From Gammaproteobacteria bacterium (lineage in GTDB: Bacteria; Pseudomonadota; Gammaproteobacteria; HK1), in NCBI GenBank assembly GCA_022822245.1, contig JAJECB010000043.1, positions 1 to 14,879 on the forward strand: a stretch of DNA of 14,879 nucleotides. Direction: 5' to 3'. The translations under genes were made by a program, and so were the position numbers. Below the pieces are notes generated by a model. That model was not told the DNA's origin, did no database searches, and was given only the letters and a program-made list of their open reading frames with translations. Shown piece by piece: positions 1-7,580 of the stretch (position 1 is its first letter; each line of letters opens with the position of its first letter).

Positions 1-251
1 TGGGTGCCGGCGACGAGCCCGTAGTGGATGAAGGGATCCATCCGGCGGGCGTCCCGCGGGGTGAGATAGGGCGAGAGGTCGAGATCCCGTATCGCACCGC
101 CGATCCGGCTCGCGTACTCGGACACGTCGAACGCGTCGATCGCCCGGATCCCGCTCCGGCCGGCGACGATGTTGGACCAGGTCTCGGCGACGTCGTTGCC
201 GGCCGGCGTAACCGCGCCGAGGCCGGTCACGACAACCCGTCTTCGCGTCAT
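1..251 (-). CDS. fabF: 3-oxoacyl-ACP synthase II, 5' part only
   Basis: Only the first 83 codons are present; the rest lies beyond the left edge of the window. FabF is the cytosolic beta-ketoacyl-ACP synthase II that elongates acyl-ACP with malonyl-ACP. The N-terminus, beginning MTRRRVVVTGLGAVTP, is the standard opening of condensing enzymes of this class, and the segment around residues 66-83 (TPRDARRMDPFIHYGLVAGT) also matches the family. The catalytic Cys-His-His residues would lie outside the window and cannot be checked. The ATG is 24 bases after the acpP stop, the usual acpP-fabF arrangement, so the two are probably co-transcribed. The ribosome binding site is weak (a GAGG about 15 bases upstream). 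FabB would be the alternative, but the position directly behind acpP favours FabF. Confidence 0.95.
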   Translation of the reverse strand, partial: MTRRRVVVTGLGAVTPAGNDVAETWSNIVAGRSGIRAIDAFDVSEYASRIGGAIRDLDLSPYLTPRDARRMDPFIHYGLVAGT

Positions 252-275
252 GCAGGCAGGCTCGCCTCGGCCGGG

Positions 276-512
276 CTACTCGGCGTTCGCGTTCAGATAC
301 TCGACCGCCTCCTTGACGGTCGTGATCTTCTCGGCATCCTCATCCGGGATCTCGCAACTGAACTCCTCCTCCAGAGCCATCACGAGCTCGACCGTATCGA
401 GCGAATCGGCGCCGAGGTCGTCGACGAACGACGAGTCGATGCTGATCTCGTCTTCCTTGACCCCGAGCTGCTCAACGATGATCTGCCTGACCCGTTCCTC
501 GACGTTGCTCAT
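276..512 (-). CDS. acpP: acyl carrier protein
   Basis: This is a 78-residue acidic acyl carrier protein, the usual length for the family. It carries growing acyl chains as thioesters on a 4'-phosphopantetheine attached to the serine of the DSL motif, here Ser37 in the segment [10 protein letters not shown] (residues 31-40). The flanking acidic helix II ([11 protein letters not shown]) is the surface recognised by Fab enzymes. The ATG start is supported by an AGGAGG about 8 bases upstream, the best ribosome binding site in the fab cluster and fitting for one of the most abundant cellular proteins. It is separated from fabG by 176 bases that may hold a private promoter, and is followed by fabF after 24 bases. 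The frame stays open upstream into fabG, but the conserved N-terminus and strong binding site fix the start here. Confidence 0.98.
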   Translation of the reverse strand: MSNVEERVRQIIVEQLGVKEDEISIDSSFVDDLGADSLDTVELVMALEEEFSCEIPDEDAEKITTVKEAVEYLNANAE

Positions 513-567
513 TCTGACCGAACCTCCTGATTGACGCGCGATACGGCCGTGAACCGAACCGCCGCGT

Positions 568-597
568 AGTTTAGTGGAATCCAGGGCCGGATGTAGA
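568..597 (-). promoter_or_regulatory. candidate acpP promoter
   Basis: On the minus strand a TCTACA hexamer (592-597, 4/6 to the -35 consensus) and TAAACT (568-573, 4/6 to the -10 consensus) are spaced by 18 bases. Transcription would start about 50 bases before acpP. This is the most AT-rich part of an otherwise GC-rich gap, and acpP has its own promoter in E. coli, which supports the call. The match is modest, so this is a candidate only. Confidence 0.35.
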
Positions 598-615
598 GAT
601 CGCCACCGGTCCGAA

Positions 616-633
616 CGCCCGCCCCGGCGGGCG
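616..633 (-). other. hairpin in the fabG-acpP gap
   Basis: A perfect inverted repeat, CGCCCGCC at 616-623 and GGCGGGCG at 626-633, sits 56 bases after the fabG stop on the minus strand. It can fold in the fabG transcript as a stem of seven to eight GC pairs. No run of U follows, so it is not a canonical intrinsic terminator. It may stabilise the 3' end of upstream mRNA or serve as a processing site between fabG and the more abundant acpP mRNA. Confidence 0.4.
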
Positions 634-688
634 GGAACCCGGGGAATCCGCGCCCCGCCGGCACGGCGGATCCTCCCCCGCGCTCGGC

Positions 689-1426
689 CTACGGCATGTA
701 CATCCCGCCGTTTACGTGAATCGTCTCCCCGGTGATGTAACCGGCCTCCGGCGACGCGAGGAACGCGATCACCGAGGCGACGTCCTCCGGGCTGCCGAGC
801 CGCCCGAGCGGGATCTCCGAGCGAAGCCGCGTACGCTGCTCCTCCGGCAGGTCCCGCGTCATGTCGGTGTCGATGAACCCGGGGGCCACGGTGTTGACGG
901 TGATCCCGCGCGAGGCCACCTCGCGCGCGAGCGCCTTGGAGAAGCCCACGATCCCCGCTTTCGCGGCCGCGTAGTTCGTCTGCCCCGGGTTGCCGACGAC
1001 GCCGATCACGGAGGTGAGGTTGATGATCCTCCCCGCCCGCGCGCGCATCATCGGCCGCAGGGCCGCCCGACACATTCGATATATTCCCCCGAGGTTTACG
1101 GATATGACCTCATCCCACGTTTCCGGTTTCATCCGCGCGAGGAGGCTATCCCGGGTCAGCCCTGCGTTGTTGACGAGAACGCCCGGCAGGTCGCCCTCGG
1201 CCGCGAGACTCGCGAAGAGCGCGTCGACCGAGCCCTGATCGCCCACGTCGAGCACGACGCCGGCCGCCGGCGCCGGGCTGTCCGCGAGCGCCTCGCGGAT
1301 CGCGTCCGCCCCGGCCGCGCTCGTCGCGGTCCCGATCACCCGGTGCCCTCGAACCGCGAACGAGCGCGCGACCGCGCGGCCAATCCCGCGGCTCGCGCCG
1401 GTCACGAGGACGACCGGCTCAGCCAT
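689..1426 (-). CDS. fabG: 3-oxoacyl-ACP reductase
   Basis: This 245-residue protein is the NADPH-dependent beta-ketoacyl-ACP reductase of type II fatty acid synthesis, a cytosolic short-chain dehydrogenase. The cofactor-binding TGASRGIG motif is at residues 9-16, NNAG at 86-89, and the catalytic residues Asn111, Ser139, Tyr152 (in the YAAAK motif) and Lys156 are all in place, one position off E. coli FabG. The C-terminal [13 protein letters not shown] segment is typical of FabG rather than of other short-chain dehydrogenases. Its ATG overlaps the end of fabD by 8 bases, pointing to translational coupling. Length and context agree, so the assignment is secure. Confidence 0.97.
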   Translation of the reverse strand: MAEPVVLVTGASRGIGRAVARSFAVRGHRVIGTATSAAGADAIREALADSPAPAAGVVLDVGDQGSVDALFASLAAEGDLPGVLVNNAGLTRDSLLARMKPETWDEVISVNLGGIYRMCRAALRPMMRARAGRIINLTSVIGVVGNPGQTNYAAAKAGIVGFSKALAREVASRGITVNTVAPGFIDTDMTRDLPEEQRTRLRSEIPLGRLGSPEDVASVIAFLASPEAGYITGETIHVNGGMYMP

Positions 1427-2357
1427 GCCCGAGCGCCTCGAGGGCGGCGCCGAGCGATGCGGGATCGAACACCGCGTGCGCCTTCATGCCGCGGTCGATG
1501 CGGCGGTTGAGCCCGGCCAGCACCCGGCCGGGACCCGGCTCGAGGACCGCCTCGACACCCGCGCCGGCGATACGGAGGACGGTCGCGGTCCAGGGCACCG
1601 GGGAGTGGAGCTGGCGGACGAGGCGGTCGCGCATCGAGTCCGGATCGCGGTGCGGCTCGACCCCGATGTTCGCCACCACCGGGACCGCCGGGGTCGAGAA
1701 CGCGACCTCTTCGAGACGCGACCGGAACCGTTCGGCGGCCGGCTCCATGAGTGGAGAATGGACGGGGACGCTGAGCGGAAGCAGGATCGCCCGACGAGCG
1801 CCGGCCTCCCGCGCGACGTCGAGGGCGCGCGTCACCGCGCCCGTGTGACCGGCGAGCACCACCTGCCCCGGGGCGTTGAAGTTCACCGGGCATACCACCT
1901 CGCCCCGGGCGGCGGCGCGACATGCCGCCTCGACCTCGTCGTCGCCGAGCCCGATCACCGCCGCCACCGCCCCCTGCCCGCTCGGCACCGCCTCCTGCAT
2001 GTACCGGCCGCGCGCCGCGACGAGGGCGACCGCGTCGGGGAAGGCGACGCCGTCCGCGCACACCAGGGCCGAGTACTCTCCAAGGCTGTGCCCTGCCATG
2101 ATCTCCGGCACCGCCCCGCCCTGCTCCCGCCAGACCCTCCAGACCGCGACCCCCGCGGCGAGCATCGCCGGCTGGGTGCACTCGGTCGAGTTCAGCTTCT
2201 CCTCGGGGCCTTCCCGGCAGACCCGCCAGAGGTCGTAGCCGAGAGCCTCCGACGCCTCCGCGAAGGTCGACTCCACCCTCGGGAAGGCATCCGCGAGCTC
2301 GGCGAGCATCCCCACCGACTGGGACCCCTGGCCGGGGAAGACCGCCGCGAAGCCCAT
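1419..2357 (-). CDS. fabD: malonyl-CoA:ACP transacylase
   Basis: FabD moves the malonyl group from malonyl-CoA to ACP, supplying the chain extender for fatty acid synthesis in the cytosol. The protein of 312 residues opens with MGFAAVFPGQGSQSVGM, the FPGQGSQ family signature. The nucleophile elbow GHSLGE contains catalytic Ser91, and the partner histidine is His200 in SVPVHSPLM. Expected length is about 310 residues. I chose the ATG at 2357; a TTG immediately upstream (2360) would add one residue and is less likely. No strong ribosome binding site is visible. It lies 32 bases after fabH and overlaps fabG by 8 bases, inside the fab operon. Confidence 0.96.
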   Translation of the reverse strand: MGFAAVFPGQGSQSVGMLAELADAFPRVESTFAEASEALGYDLWRVCREGPEEKLNSTECTQPAMLAAGVAVWRVWREQGGAVPEIMAGHSLGEYSALVCADGVAFPDAVALVAARGRYMQEAVPSGQGAVAAVIGLGDDEVEAACRAAARGEVVCPVNFNAPGQVVLAGHTGAVTRALDVAREAGARRAILLPLSVPVHSPLMEPAAERFRSRLEEVAFSTPAVPVVANIGVEPHRDPDSMRDRLVRQLHSPVPWTATVLRIAGAGVEAVLEPGPGRVLAGLNRRIDRGMKAHAVFDPASLGAALEALGHG

Positions 2358-2389
2358 CAACGCGAGCCCATCGAGTCCATTGGAGCGGT

Positions 2390-3358
2390 TCAGAACCGGA
2401 CCAGGGCCGAGCCCCAGGTGAACCCGCCGCCGAAAGCCTCGAGGAGGAGCAGATCGCCGCGGTCGATCCGCCCGTCGCGAACCGCTTCGTCGAGGGCCAG
2501 CGGCACCGATCCGGCCGAGGTGTTGCCGTGGCGGTCCACGGTGACCACCACGCGCTCCATCGGCATCCGCAACCGGCGGGCGGTCGCCTCGATGATCCGG
2601 TAGTTGGCCTGGTGAGGAACGAGCCAGTCGAGGTCCCCGCGCGCGAGGCCGTTCGCCTCGAGGGTCTGGTCCACGATCCCCCCGAGCGCCTTCACCGCCC
2701 GCTTGAACACCTCGTTGCCCTGCATCCGGGTTCGGGCCGCGCTCTGGGTGGGGTTGTCGTAGCCGTCCTCGACGCTCCCCTCCACGTAGAGGAGCCGCTC
2801 ACCCGTCCCGTCCGCGTGGAGATGGGTCGTCATCACCCCCGGCTCCGGCGCGCTCTCGAGCACGATCGCTCCTGCACCGTCCCCGAACAGGATGCAGGTA
2901 CCGCGGTCGCTCCAGTCGAGGAGGCGCGAATGCACGTCCGCGCCGACCACGAGCGCGCGGGCCGCGCTGCCGGTACGCACGAACTTCTCCGCGACTCCGA
3001 GCGCGTAGATGAAACCGGTGCATACCGCCTGCACGTCGAACGCGGGGCCTCCCTCGGCCCCGAGGCGAGCCTGCAGCCGGCACGCGGTGGACGGGTAGAC
3101 CCGATCCGGGGTGGTGGTCCCGACCACGATGAGGTCGAGATCGGCCCCTTCGAGGCCCGCCGCCTCGAGGGCCCGCCGCGCCGCCCGTTCCGCGAGGTCG
3201 CAGGTCGTCTCCCCGGGGGCGGCGATGCGCCGTTCCCGGATGCCGGTCCGTTCCCGGATCCACGCGTCCGTGGTATCGACGCTCTTCGCAAGTTCGTCGT
3301 TGGTGAGCACCCGCTCGGGAAGGTAGCTGCCGGTGCCGGCGATGCGGGCGAAGGTCAT
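2390..3358 (-). CDS. fabH: 3-oxoacyl-ACP synthase III
   Basis: FabH starts fatty acid synthesis by condensing an acyl-CoA, usually acetyl-CoA, with malonyl-ACP. The 322-residue protein has the family N-terminus ([12 protein letters not shown]) and an intact Cys-His-Asn triad: Cys113 in QAVCTGF, His249 in PHQAN and Asn279 in HGNTSAG. The C-terminal [13 protein letters not shown] is also typical. The start ATG at 3358 overlaps the plsX stop as ATGA, so translation is probably coupled. An upstream extension of the same frame runs into plsX but has no family similarity and was discarded. Substrate preference for acetyl-CoA or branched starters cannot be read from the sequence. Confidence 0.97.
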   Translation of the reverse strand: MTFARIAGTGSYLPERVLTNDELAKSVDTTDAWIRERTGIRERRIAAPGETTCDLAERAARRALEAAGLEGADLDLIVVGTTTPDRVYPSTACRLQARLGAEGGPAFDVQAVCTGFIYALGVAEKFVRTGSAARALVVGADVHSRLLDWSDRGTCILFGDGAGAIVLESAPEPGVMTTHLHADGTGERLLYVEGSVEDGYDNPTQSAARTRMQGNEVFKRAVKALGGIVDQTLEANGLARGDLDWLVPHQANYRIIEATARRLRMPMERVVVTVDRHGNTSAGSVPLALDEAVRDGRIDRGDLLLLEAFGGGFTWGSALVRF

Positions 3359-4374
3359 GCGCTCTGTCCCAGCGAAAGAAGGCCGTCGAGGTGCGCGGCG
3401 ATGCGGGCCGGAACGTTGTTCTCGACCTCGACGACCGCCTCCCGGATGGCATTCGCGAACGAGTGCGCGTCCGCCCGTCCGTGGCTCTTGACGACCGTCC
3501 CCTTGAGCCCGACGAAGACCGCGCCATTGTAGGTGCGAGGGTCCATGCGGCGGGCGACCGAGCGAAGGACCGGGCGCGCGAGAACGCCCGCAATACGGTT
3601 GAATCCCGTGCGTCGGAACTCCCCGCGGATCATCGCGCCGATCATCCGGGCCGCCCCCTCGCTCGACTTGAGGGCGATGTTGCCCGCGAACCCGTCGCAA
3701 ACCACGACGTCCGCCTCGCCGCTGAAGATTCCGTCCCCCTCCACGTACCCGATGTAGTTGAGGTCGCTTCGGGCGATGAGCTGGGCCGCCTCGCGAACCC
3801 GCTCATGGCCCTTGATCTCTTCTTCTCCCACGTTGAGGAGGCCGATCCGGGGCTCCCGGTTATGGTGGATCGCGCTCACCAGGGTCGACCCCATGACCGC
3901 GAACTGGAAGAGGTGCTCCGGGGTCGGATCCACGTTCGCACCGAGGTCCAGCACGTGGGTATGCCCACCGCGCGACGGCAGGGCGGAGATGATCGCGGGG
4001 CGGTCTATGCCCGGCAGGGTCTTCAGCACGAACCGCGAGATGGCGAGCAGGGCCCCCGTGTTCCCCGCGCTCACGCACGCGTCGGCCCCACCGCCGGCCA
4101 CGAGATCAAGGGCAACCCGCATGGAGGAGTCCCGTTTCGTCCGTAGCGCCTGGGCCGGAGGCTCGTCCATCCCGACCTGCTCGGCGGCGTGGTGGACGCG
4201 CACCCGCTCCGGCCGCTTCCGGCCCCCGAGCGCGGCGGTGATGCGCGCCGAGTCCCCGACGAGGACGGCCTTGAGGCGGTCGATCCGCTCGACGGCGGTG
4301 AGGGCGGCGGGAACGACGACGGACGGGCCGTGATCACCGCCCATCGCGTCGAGCGCGATGGTGATCGGCTGCAT
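3355..4374 (-). CDS. plsX: phosphate acyltransferase
   Basis: PlsX converts acyl-ACP to acyl-phosphate, which PlsY uses to acylate glycerol-3-phosphate, so it links fatty acid synthesis to phospholipid synthesis at the inner face of the membrane. The 339-residue protein starts with [14 protein letters not shown], the defining N-terminal motif, and contains SAGNTGALL (residues 102-110), [18 protein letters not shown] and [15 protein letters not shown], all characteristic. Length is as expected. The ATG follows rpmF by 21 bases and the gene ends in a 4-base ATGA overlap with fabH. The ribosome binding site is weak. Confidence 0.97.
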   Translation of the reverse strand: MQPITIALDAMGGDHGPSVVVPAALTAVERIDRLKAVLVGDSARITAALGGRKRPERVRVHHAAEQVGMDEPPAQALRTKRDSSMRVALDLVAGGGADACVSAGNTGALLAISRFVLKTLPGIDRPAIISALPSRGGHTHVLDLGANVDPTPEHLFQFAVMGSTLVSAIHHNREPRIGLLNVGEEEIKGHERVREAAQLIARSDLNYIGYVEGDGIFSGEADVVVCDGFAGNIALKSSEGAARMIGAMIRGEFRRTGFNRIAGVLARPVLRSVARRMDPRTYNGAVFVGLKGTVVKSHGRADAHSFANAIREAVVEVENNVPARIAAHLDGLLSLGQSA

Positions 4375-4395
4375 CCGGGACGCTTCGTGCGCGAC

Positions 4396-4575
4396 CTATT
4401 CGTCCTTGCCGGCAATCACCTTTCGGCCTCGGTAGTAGCCGTCGGGGCTGATGTGGTGGCGCCGGTGCGTCTCGCCGGTCTCCGGCTCGATGGAAAGACT
4501 CGGAGACCGCAGCGCATCGTGGGCGCGCCGCATCCCGCGCTTCGAGCGCGTCTTGCGATTTTGCTGAACGGCCAT
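4396..4575 (-). CDS. rpmF: 50S ribosomal protein L32
   Basis: This is a 59-residue basic ribosomal protein of the large subunit. The start [20 protein letters not shown] and the [14 protein letters not shown] segment (residues 40-53) are diagnostic of proteobacterial L32. It has no CxxC pairs, so it is the zinc-free form normal for Proteobacteria. A GAGGA ribosome binding site overlaps the stop codon of yceD and lies 8 bases before the ATG; the intergenic gap is 12 bases. The yceD-rpmF-plsX order is the classic linkage between ribosome production and lipid synthesis. Confidence 0.97.
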   Translation of the reverse strand: MAVQQNRKTRSKRGMRRAHDALRSPSLSIEPETGETHRRHHISPDGYYRGRKVIAGKDE

Positions 4576-4587
4576 GAATCGGAATCC

Positions 4588-5097
4588 TCAGGTGCGAGAT
4601 TGTTGAAGCCGGGCGCGCAGACCGGAGAACGGCGACTCTTCCGGGTCCGGGGTATCGGCCGCCCCCGCGACGGTGCACGGTCCGGTCTGATGCATGGGGA
4701 AGTCGGGCAGGGCAAGCAGTATTTCGTCCTCGACGATGGCGGTCAATCCGATCCGTCCGTCGCACTCCATCGGCTCGTAGCCCGCCGCAAGCTCCGCTCT
4801 GCCCGCCGCCTCGTCGCCGTCCGTGAATGCGACCCTGAGCTCGGGGGCCAGCTCGAGATCGAGTGGACCCAGGCAGCGCTGGCACGTCAGGCGGGCGGTC
4901 ATTCGAACCCGCCCGTCCGCCCTCGGCACTCCGGAGGCCGACATCCGGAAGCGCAGCGCCACCTCCGCCATGCCCGAATCGTCACGCACGAGGGCGGCAA
5001 TCCTCGTCATCGCGGCCACGGGAACGACGCCGTTCATGCGGATTTGCTGGCCGGCGAGCCGGAACGCGTCCACGAACTCGGGCAGCGGGCCAAACAT
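4588..5097 (-). CDS. yceD: YceD/DUF177 family 23S rRNA accumulation protein
   Basis: This 169-residue protein belongs to the YceD (DUF177) family, linked in E. coli to normal 23S rRNA levels. It contains the conserved LTCQRC motif (Cys72, Cys75) in the middle and the IVEDEILLALPDFPMH motif at residues 121-136, followed by a variable acidic tail and the usual PFSGLRARL near the end. Its first 35 residues align well with the E. coli N-terminus (LPEFVDAFRLAGQQIRMNG against LPLTLDPVRTAQKRLDYQG), supporting the ATG at 5097. It is first in the operon, 12 bases before rpmF. A near-perfect promoter ends only 9 bases before this ATG, implying an almost leaderless message. The molecular mechanism of the family is not well defined. 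Confidence 0.93.
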   Translation of the reverse strand: MFGPLPEFVDAFRLAGQQIRMNGVVPVAAMTRIAALVRDDSGMAEVALRFRMSASGVPRADGRVRMTARLTCQRCLGPLDLELAPELRVAFTDGDEAAGRAELAAGYEPMECDGRIGLTAIVEDEILLALPDFPMHQTGPCTVAGAADTPDPEESPFSGLRARLQQSRT

Positions 5098-5106
5098 GGC
5101 GCGCGG

Positions 5107-5135
5107 ATTCTATTTTGGGGCCCCGATCATGTCAA
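5107..5135 (-). promoter_or_regulatory. sigma-70 promoter of the yceD-rpmF-plsX-fab operon
   Basis: On the minus strand TTGACA (5130-5135, 6/6) and TAGAAT (5107-5112, 5/6) are separated by exactly 17 bases, the best promoter in the window. The expected transcription start, near 5099-5101, is only 2-4 bases upstream of the yceD ATG. The spacer contains the palindrome GGGGCCCC (5117-5124), which might bind a regulator or simply reflect composition. It should drive yceD and the genes after it. Confidence 0.8.
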
Positions 5136-5249
5136 AGCGCATGTCGAGGGGCGCGCCACCTTGCGGCAGGACCCCGGTCGGGCCGAAGATTGCGGTCACG
5201 GGGCCGGACACCCGTTCGACGAAAGCAAGCTGAGGAGATCGCGGAGGCG

Positions 5250-5519
5250 ATGGCGAGACGAAGGAAGGGCCCGAGCCCGAACGGCGGAAACGACCACCAC
5301 CCGGAGGCCAGCACATGCCACTGGCCCGGCTGCGAACGCCAGATCCCGCCGCACTACTGGGCCTGCACCGAGCACTGGGCAGCGCTCCCGAAGCGGCTTC
5401 GCGACCGGGTGGCGCGCGCGTACCGGCCGGGACAGGAGATCGACAAGCAGCCCTCGCGGGAATACATCCAGACCGCGCAGGAAGTCCATCACTGGATGGT
5501 CGAGCACGACATTCGCTGA
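5250..5519 (+). CDS. small Cys/His-rich protein of unknown function
   Basis: This is an 89-residue basic protein I cannot assign a function. It has a lysine/arginine-rich start (MARRRKG), then a likely metal site formed by Cys23, Cys28, Cys39 and His42 (C-x4-C-x10-C-x2-H), and then the segment LPKRLRDRVARAYRPGQE followed by a predicted helix ending at residue 89. From memory, small proteins with this CxxHWxxLP...YRPGQ pattern occur in proteobacteria and in tailed phages and are annotated as hypothetical; I could not search. It lies between yceD (divergent) and maf (65 bases downstream, same strand), a slot that is empty in E. coli. The ATG is preceded by GGAGG only 2 bases away and by TGAGGAG 12 bases away, so the ribosome binding site is not ideal. 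No promoter was recognised. Codon use matches its neighbours. Confidence 0.75.
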   Translation: MARRRKGPSPNGGNDHHPEASTCHWPGCERQIPPHYWACTEHWAALPKRLRDRVARAYRPGQEIDKQPSREYIQTAQEVHHWMVEHDIR

Positions 5520-5584
5520 CCGCAGCGCGTGCCGGCACCGCGTTACCTGCGTCCCGCCTTCACCGGACCCGAGAGCCGGAGGTC

Positions 5585-6175
5585 ATGACACGCGAGCGGC
5601 CCCTCGTGCTCGGCTCCGGATCGCCCTACCGGCGCGCCCTCCTCCACCGGCTCGGACTTGCGTTCGAGGTGATCGTCCCCGGAATTCCGGAACGGCGCCG
5701 TGAAGGCGAGCTGCCGGCCGCCTCCGCGCGACGGCTCGCCCTGGAGAAGGCCCGCGCGGTGGCCGGGGGCGCTCCGGCAAGCCTCGTCATCGGGTGCGAC
5801 CAGGTTGCGGAGGTGGGAGGGCGCGACCTCGGAAAGCCACTCGACCGTCCCCGCCACCTCGAGCAGTTGACCCTGCTCTCCGGGCAGCGGGTGTCGTTCC
5901 GGACCGCGCTGTGCCTCCTCGACGCGGCGAGCGGCCGGGTGCAGTCGGAAGTAGTCGACACCACCGTGAAGTTCCGGCCCCTCGCGGCCGCCGAGATCGA
6001 GGCCTACGTGGAGCGCGAGCACGCCCTCGACTGCGCGGGGGGCTTCAAGTGCGAGGGACTCGGAATCGCCCTCGTCGAATACATCCGGGGAGACGACCCC
6101 ACCGCCCTCGAGGGCCTGCCCCTCATCGCGCTCTCCCGGATGCTCCGCAACGAGGGGGTGAACCCGCTCGGGTAG
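5585..6175 (+). CDS. maf: Maf-family nucleoside triphosphate pyrophosphatase, YceF type
   Basis: Maf proteins hydrolyse non-canonical or modified nucleoside triphosphates; the E. coli YceF branch prefers 7-methyl-GTP. The 196-residue protein has the Maf signature SGSPYRRALL at residues 11-20, the metal/catalytic GCDQV (Asp72), GKPL (Lys84), and DCAGGFKCEGLGIAL at 149-163. The ending EGVNPLG closely resembles the YceF tail, placing it in that subgroup rather than the YhdE (dTTP/UTP) branch. Its position beside yceD and rluC is the same as yceF in E. coli. GGAGGT ends one base before the chosen ATG, which is unusually close, but an upstream start has no family support and no nearby downstream one fits. 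Confidence 0.93.
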   Translation: MTRERPLVLGSGSPYRRALLHRLGLAFEVIVPGIPERRREGELPAASARRLALEKARAVAGGAPASLVIGCDQVAEVGGRDLGKPLDRPRHLEQLTLLSGQRVSFRTALCLLDAASGRVQSEVVDTTVKFRPLAAAEIEAYVEREHALDCAGGFKCEGLGIALVEYIRGDDPTALEGLPLIALSRMLRNEGVNPLG

Positions 6176-6218
6176 CGCGCCCGGGACCGTCGCGCGGCGC
6201 GCCCCGGCGGCCGGCCGC

Positions 6219-7196
6219 TCACTTCGAGCCCGAGCCCGAGTCCGGGCCCGAGCGGCGGTACCGGACGAGGGCATCCTCGGGGATCCCCGCTCGCATGGCG
6301 ATGGCGACGAGATCCGGGTCGAGGGCCGCCCGCACGGTCACTCCGGCGAGCTCCGCCCCGGCAATCCGGATGCTCGCCGCGTGCAGGAAGAGCCTCCTCA
6401 GGCCCGCGGACCGGAGCCGCCGGTTGAGGGCCCGTTCGCCGTACTTCGGGTCGCCCGCCACCGGATGGCCGAGCGCCGCGCAATGCACACGGATCTGATG
6501 GGTGCGGCCGGTGCGGGGGAAGACCTCCGCGAGCGTCACCCCGTCGCCCGCCGCGATCGTCGCGAGCTCGGTCACCGATGCACGCCCCGCTTCGGAGACC
6601 CGCACCACCCGCTCGCCTCCGGACCGGTGATCGCGATCGAGAGGAAGGTCGACCCGGCGACGCCCGCCGCCCCGGAGGCTCCCGCCGAGGAGCGCGACAT
6701 ACCGCTTGTCGAGGGAGCGGCGGCGCAATCCTTCATGCACTACCCGCAGGGCGCTGCGGCGCTTGGCGACGACGAGGCACCCCGAGGTCTCCCGGTCGAG
6801 CCGGTGCGCGAGCTCGAGATACCGGGAATCCGGGCGGGCGGCTCGCAGCAGCTCGATCACCCCGTACGAGATCCCGCTCCCGCCGTGCACGGCGACGCCG
6901 GAGGGCTTGTTGAGCACGAGCAGCCGATCGTCCTCGAACACGATTGCGCCCTCGATCCGCCGGACCTGTGCCGGCGGCGGCCTTCCGCCCGTCTTCGGCT
7001 CCCGAAAGGAGACGACGGGGGGGATCCGGACCGCTTCTCCGGACCGAAGGCGGCGCCCCGGCCGCGCCCGCGCGCCGTTCACCCGCACCTCGCCCCGCCG
7101 AAGGAGCCGATGCAGCCGGTCACGGGGGAGATCAGGCAGCTCCGAATGCAGGAAGTTGTCGATCCGGCGGCCGTCGTTCTCGCCGTCAACCGTCAC
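6219..7196 (-). CDS. rluC: 23S rRNA pseudouridine synthase, RluC type
   Basis: RluC converts uridines 955, 2504 and 2580 (E. coli numbering) of 23S rRNA to pseudouridine. The protein has an N-terminal S4 RNA-binding domain (about residues 9-60, with RRIDNFL and GEVRVNG) and the catalytic domain with HRLDRETSG, where Asp134 is the nucleophile, VLNKPSGVAVHGGSG at 94-108, and RTGRTHQIRVH. I chose the GTG at 7196, giving 325 residues against 319 in E. coli. ATG codons at 7313 and 7316 would add 39-40 residues, but that stretch holds ATA and TTA codons, which are rare in so GC-rich a genome, has a lower GC3 than its neighbours, has no family similarity and covers the probable rne promoter. No good ribosome binding site precedes either start. 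The C-terminal RRSGPDSGSGSK tail is encoded by degenerate CCCGAG repeats. It is divergent from rne and converges with maf, as in E. coli. Confidence 0.92.
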   Translation of the reverse strand: MTVDGENDGRRIDNFLHSELPDLPRDRLHRLLRRGEVRVNGARARPGRRLRSGEAVRIPPVVSFREPKTGGRPPPAQVRRIEGAIVFEDDRLLVLNKPSGVAVHGGSGISYGVIELLRAARPDSRYLELAHRLDRETSGCLVVAKRRSALRVVHEGLRRRSLDKRYVALLGGSLRGGGRRRVDLPLDRDHRSGGERVVRVSEAGRASVTELATIAAGDGVTLAEVFPRTGRTHQIRVHCAALGHPVAGDPKYGERALNRRLRSAGLRRLFLHAASIRIAGAELAGVTVRAALDPDLVAIAMRAGIPEDALVRYRRSGPDSGSGSK

Positions 7197-7263
7197 GTAC
7201 CGGGCCGGGCTTCGCTCGGGGGCCGCCGCCGGTACGGACGGTGAAGACGGTAACTGATTGGAA

Positions 7264-7292
7264 TTGCGGGACCCGGCCAAGGCTGCTATATT
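7264..7292 (+). promoter_or_regulatory. candidate rne promoter
   Basis: TATATT at 7287-7292 matches five of six bases of the -10 consensus, and TTGCGG at 7264-7269 matches three of six of the -35 consensus, with a 17-base spacer. Transcription would start near 7299, giving a leader of about 500 nt before the RNase E ATG. The E. coli rne leader is also long (361 nt). The same TATA core, read on the other strand, gives TATAGC (7285-7290), a weak candidate -10 for rluC. Confidence 0.45.
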
Positions 7293-7509
7293 CCGTGCAC
7301 CACCGGGGTGCATCATCCCGGTGCCGCGGATCTGCCGCGATACTATCTCACATCGCCGGCCCCCGATCGGAGCAGCCGGCGGTGCGTTGGAGAGGCTGCC
7401 GTAGCGAATCGGCGCCCGGTGAAATCACTGCCGAATCGAGGATCGATCATCTCACCGGTCAGGCCATGCGGGCCGGCCGGACAGTCCAGAGCCCGAGGCT
7501 CCCGCCGCT

Positions 7510-7536
7510 CGCCAAGGGGAAGCGGTTTCCCCGGTG
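7510..7536 (+). other. rne leader hairpin 1
   Basis: GGGGAA (7516-7521) pairs with TTCCCC (7527-7532) around a 5-base GCGGT loop. Beyond an AA bulge (7514-7515), CGCC (7510-7513) pairs with GGTG (7533-7536), giving ten pairs in all including one G-U. No U run follows, so it is not a terminator. Confidence 0.5.
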
Positions 7537-7580
7537 GAGGCAGGTTCCGGGTCGATCCCGAGTCCGGCGAACCGGCTCCT

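Noticed and set aside
3359..3700. Upstream extension of the fabH frame into plsX
   Set aside because: It has no FabH similarity and lies fully inside plsX. The ATG at 3358 gives the exact family N-terminus and an ATGA overlap.
6176..6218. Terminator between maf and rluC
   Set aside because: The gap is GC-rich with overlapping palindromes such as CGGCCGGCCG, but it has no clear stem-loop with a T tract.
7381..7500. Riboswitch-like words (GGAGAG, GGTGAAATC, TCAGG) in the rne leader
   Set aside because: The order and spacing do not fit glycine, cobalamin or other consensus aptamers I know, and rne is not an expected target.
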